Source of the DNA: Moraxella sp. K1664
GTDB lineage: Bacteria > Pseudomonadota > Gammaproteobacteria > Pseudomonadales > Moraxellaceae
Assembly: GCF_039693965.1 (NCBI RefSeq)
Contig: NZ_CP155576.1
Coordinates: 868,001 to 932,000 of the forward strand
Reading direction: 5' to 3'
Length of the DNA stretch: 64,000 nt
Shown: in pieces, positions 63,287 to 64,000 of the stretch
How the letters are laid out: each line of letters begins with the position of its first letter
How positions within the stretch are numbered: the stretch's first letter is position 1
The notes under the pieces: model-generated
Databases searched by the model: none
What the model was told of the DNA's origin: nothing
The model's input: the letters and a program-made list of their open reading frames with translations, nothing else
Position numbers and translations under genes: made by a program

Positions 63287-64000
63287 ATGCCAAACAAAAA
63301 ATCTTCCAAAAAATCCCCCCTAAAATGGCTCACTCTGGCTGTCGTACTAGCCTTGATTGCCCTGTGGGGTGCCATCGTCTATGTAACCGCCTTTGCTAAG
63401 ACCGACCGCCCCGCCCAGACTTTGACGGTGGATAAGGGCGACACTTATCATAGCCTACTTGTCAAGGACAAATGGCAGACCAGTCCGCTTGCGTCCAGCA
63501 CCGCCACACGACTGTATCTTAGATTCCACGCCAAAGGCAACCTAGAAACAGGGACATACCAAATCCCACAGGGGGCAAGCCTTGCCGATGTGGTCAAGAT
63601 TTTGGGGCAGGGGGGGCAAGTTGCCATGATAAAGGTGCAAATCATCGAAGGCAAAACGGTCAAAGACCTATACCACACCCTAAAAACGACCGATGGGGTC
63701 AAGCTTGAATTGCTCACGCCGCTCCTGTCGGACGCTGATGGGTATTCGTGGGCGGACGTGGCACGAGACAACGCCAAAGTTGCCAAAGCCCTAGATATCA
63801 GCACGCCTAACGGCAATCTGGAAGGACAATTTGTCCCCAATACCTACTTTTTTAATCAAGGCACAACCGACACTGTCATTTTAAAAAAACTGCACAGCGA
63901 CCAGATGGCGATATTGGGTAAGATATGGGCAGAACGTGATGAGGGTTTACCTTATAAAACGCCTTATGATGCACTTATCATGGCAAGCATCATAGAAAAA
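63287..64000 (+). CDS. mltG: Endolytic murein transglycosylase MltG, 3' end outside window
   Basis: The first 238 residues of a YceG/MltG protein that cuts nascent glycan strands. A basic N-terminus and one membrane helix (LKWLTLAVVLALIALWGAIV) precede the LysM-like part (LTVDKGDTYHSLLVKDKW), then GTYQIPQGASLADVV and GNLEGQFVPNTYFF. The window ends at DALIMASIIEK, right at the region holding the catalytic glutamate of the family. The start is the ATG at 63287. Confidence 0.9.
   Translation, partial: MPNKKSSKKSPLKWLTLAVVLALIALWGAIVYVTAFAKTDRPAQTLTVDKGDTYHSLLVKDKWQTSPLASSTATRLYLRFHAKGNLETGTYQIPQGASLADVVKILGQGGQVAMIKVQIIEGKTVKDLYHTLKTTDGVKLELLTPLLSDADGYSWADVARDNAKVAKALDISTPNGNLEGQFVPNTYFFNQGTTDTVILKKLHSDQMAILGKIWAERDEGLPYKTPYDALIMASIIEK

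Overview
The window looks like a chromosome segment from a gamma-proteobacterium of the Moraxellaceae, most likely Moraxella. This is inferred from the style of the proteins, the moderately AT-rich base composition and the gene orders dnaA-dnaN-recF and rpmH-rnpA-yidD-yidC-mnmE. No 16S rRNA gene is present to confirm it. The replication origin is in the window: an 834-base AT-rich gap (28135-28968) between dnaA and rpmH holds at least five perfect DnaA boxes. Twelve parS-like ParB sites spread from 24.2 to 39.8 kb around it, most of them inside coding sequence. parA and parB are not in the window.

Layout: 1-9.7 kb carries housekeeping and metabolic genes (metallophosphoesterase, secA, hemL, a pseudouridine synthase) and an ArsR regulator followed by two flavin oxidoreductases and a 50-residue acidic peptide with two C-terminal cysteines. 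From 10.05 to 16.87 kb an ISAs1 element, still flanked by matching 9-bp target duplications, is split by about 5.7 kb of foreign DNA: an IS1 remnant, a 1324-residue IgA-protease-type (S6) autotransporter and a decayed IS5-family element. From 16.9 to 24.1 kb there are nsrR, tex, a TSUP transporter pseudogene broken by a repeat, two paralogous short transcription units, and a Tat-exported spermidine-dehydrogenase-like flavoprotein.

24-40 kb is the origin domain: recF, dnaN, dnaA, oriC, rpmH, an IS3 element inside the rpmH terminator, rnpA, yidD, yidC, mnmE, nrdR, ribD, ribE, fmt and rsmB. A second group of DnaA boxes and three parS sites lies between ribD and ribE. 40-50 kb holds a VapBC-type toxin-antitoxin pair, thrC, a LysM protein, dprA-tsaC, an AbgT transporter, tRNA-Ser(GCU) and tRNA-Arg(ACG). 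50-64 kb holds an RDD protein, mutM, an AT-rich ATPase-TOPRIM pair that resembles a defence module, ettA, a membrane protein broken by an IS5-family insertion, def, ompR, a GNAT protein, a pterin-dehydratase-like protein, a baeRF protein, a PhzF-family protein and the start of mltG.

Mobile DNA is frequent: ISAs1, IS1 remnant, two IS5-family elements, IS3, two 89-bp MITEs sharing ends with one IS5-family element, two copies of a roughly 110-bp inverted-repeat element, a 212-bp inverted-repeat element and a family of short palindromes. The strongest leads are the ATPase-TOPRIM pair, the parS sites written into proteins (especially a three-parS insertion in MnmE), the autotransporter island within a split ISAs1, and the twin short transcription units.
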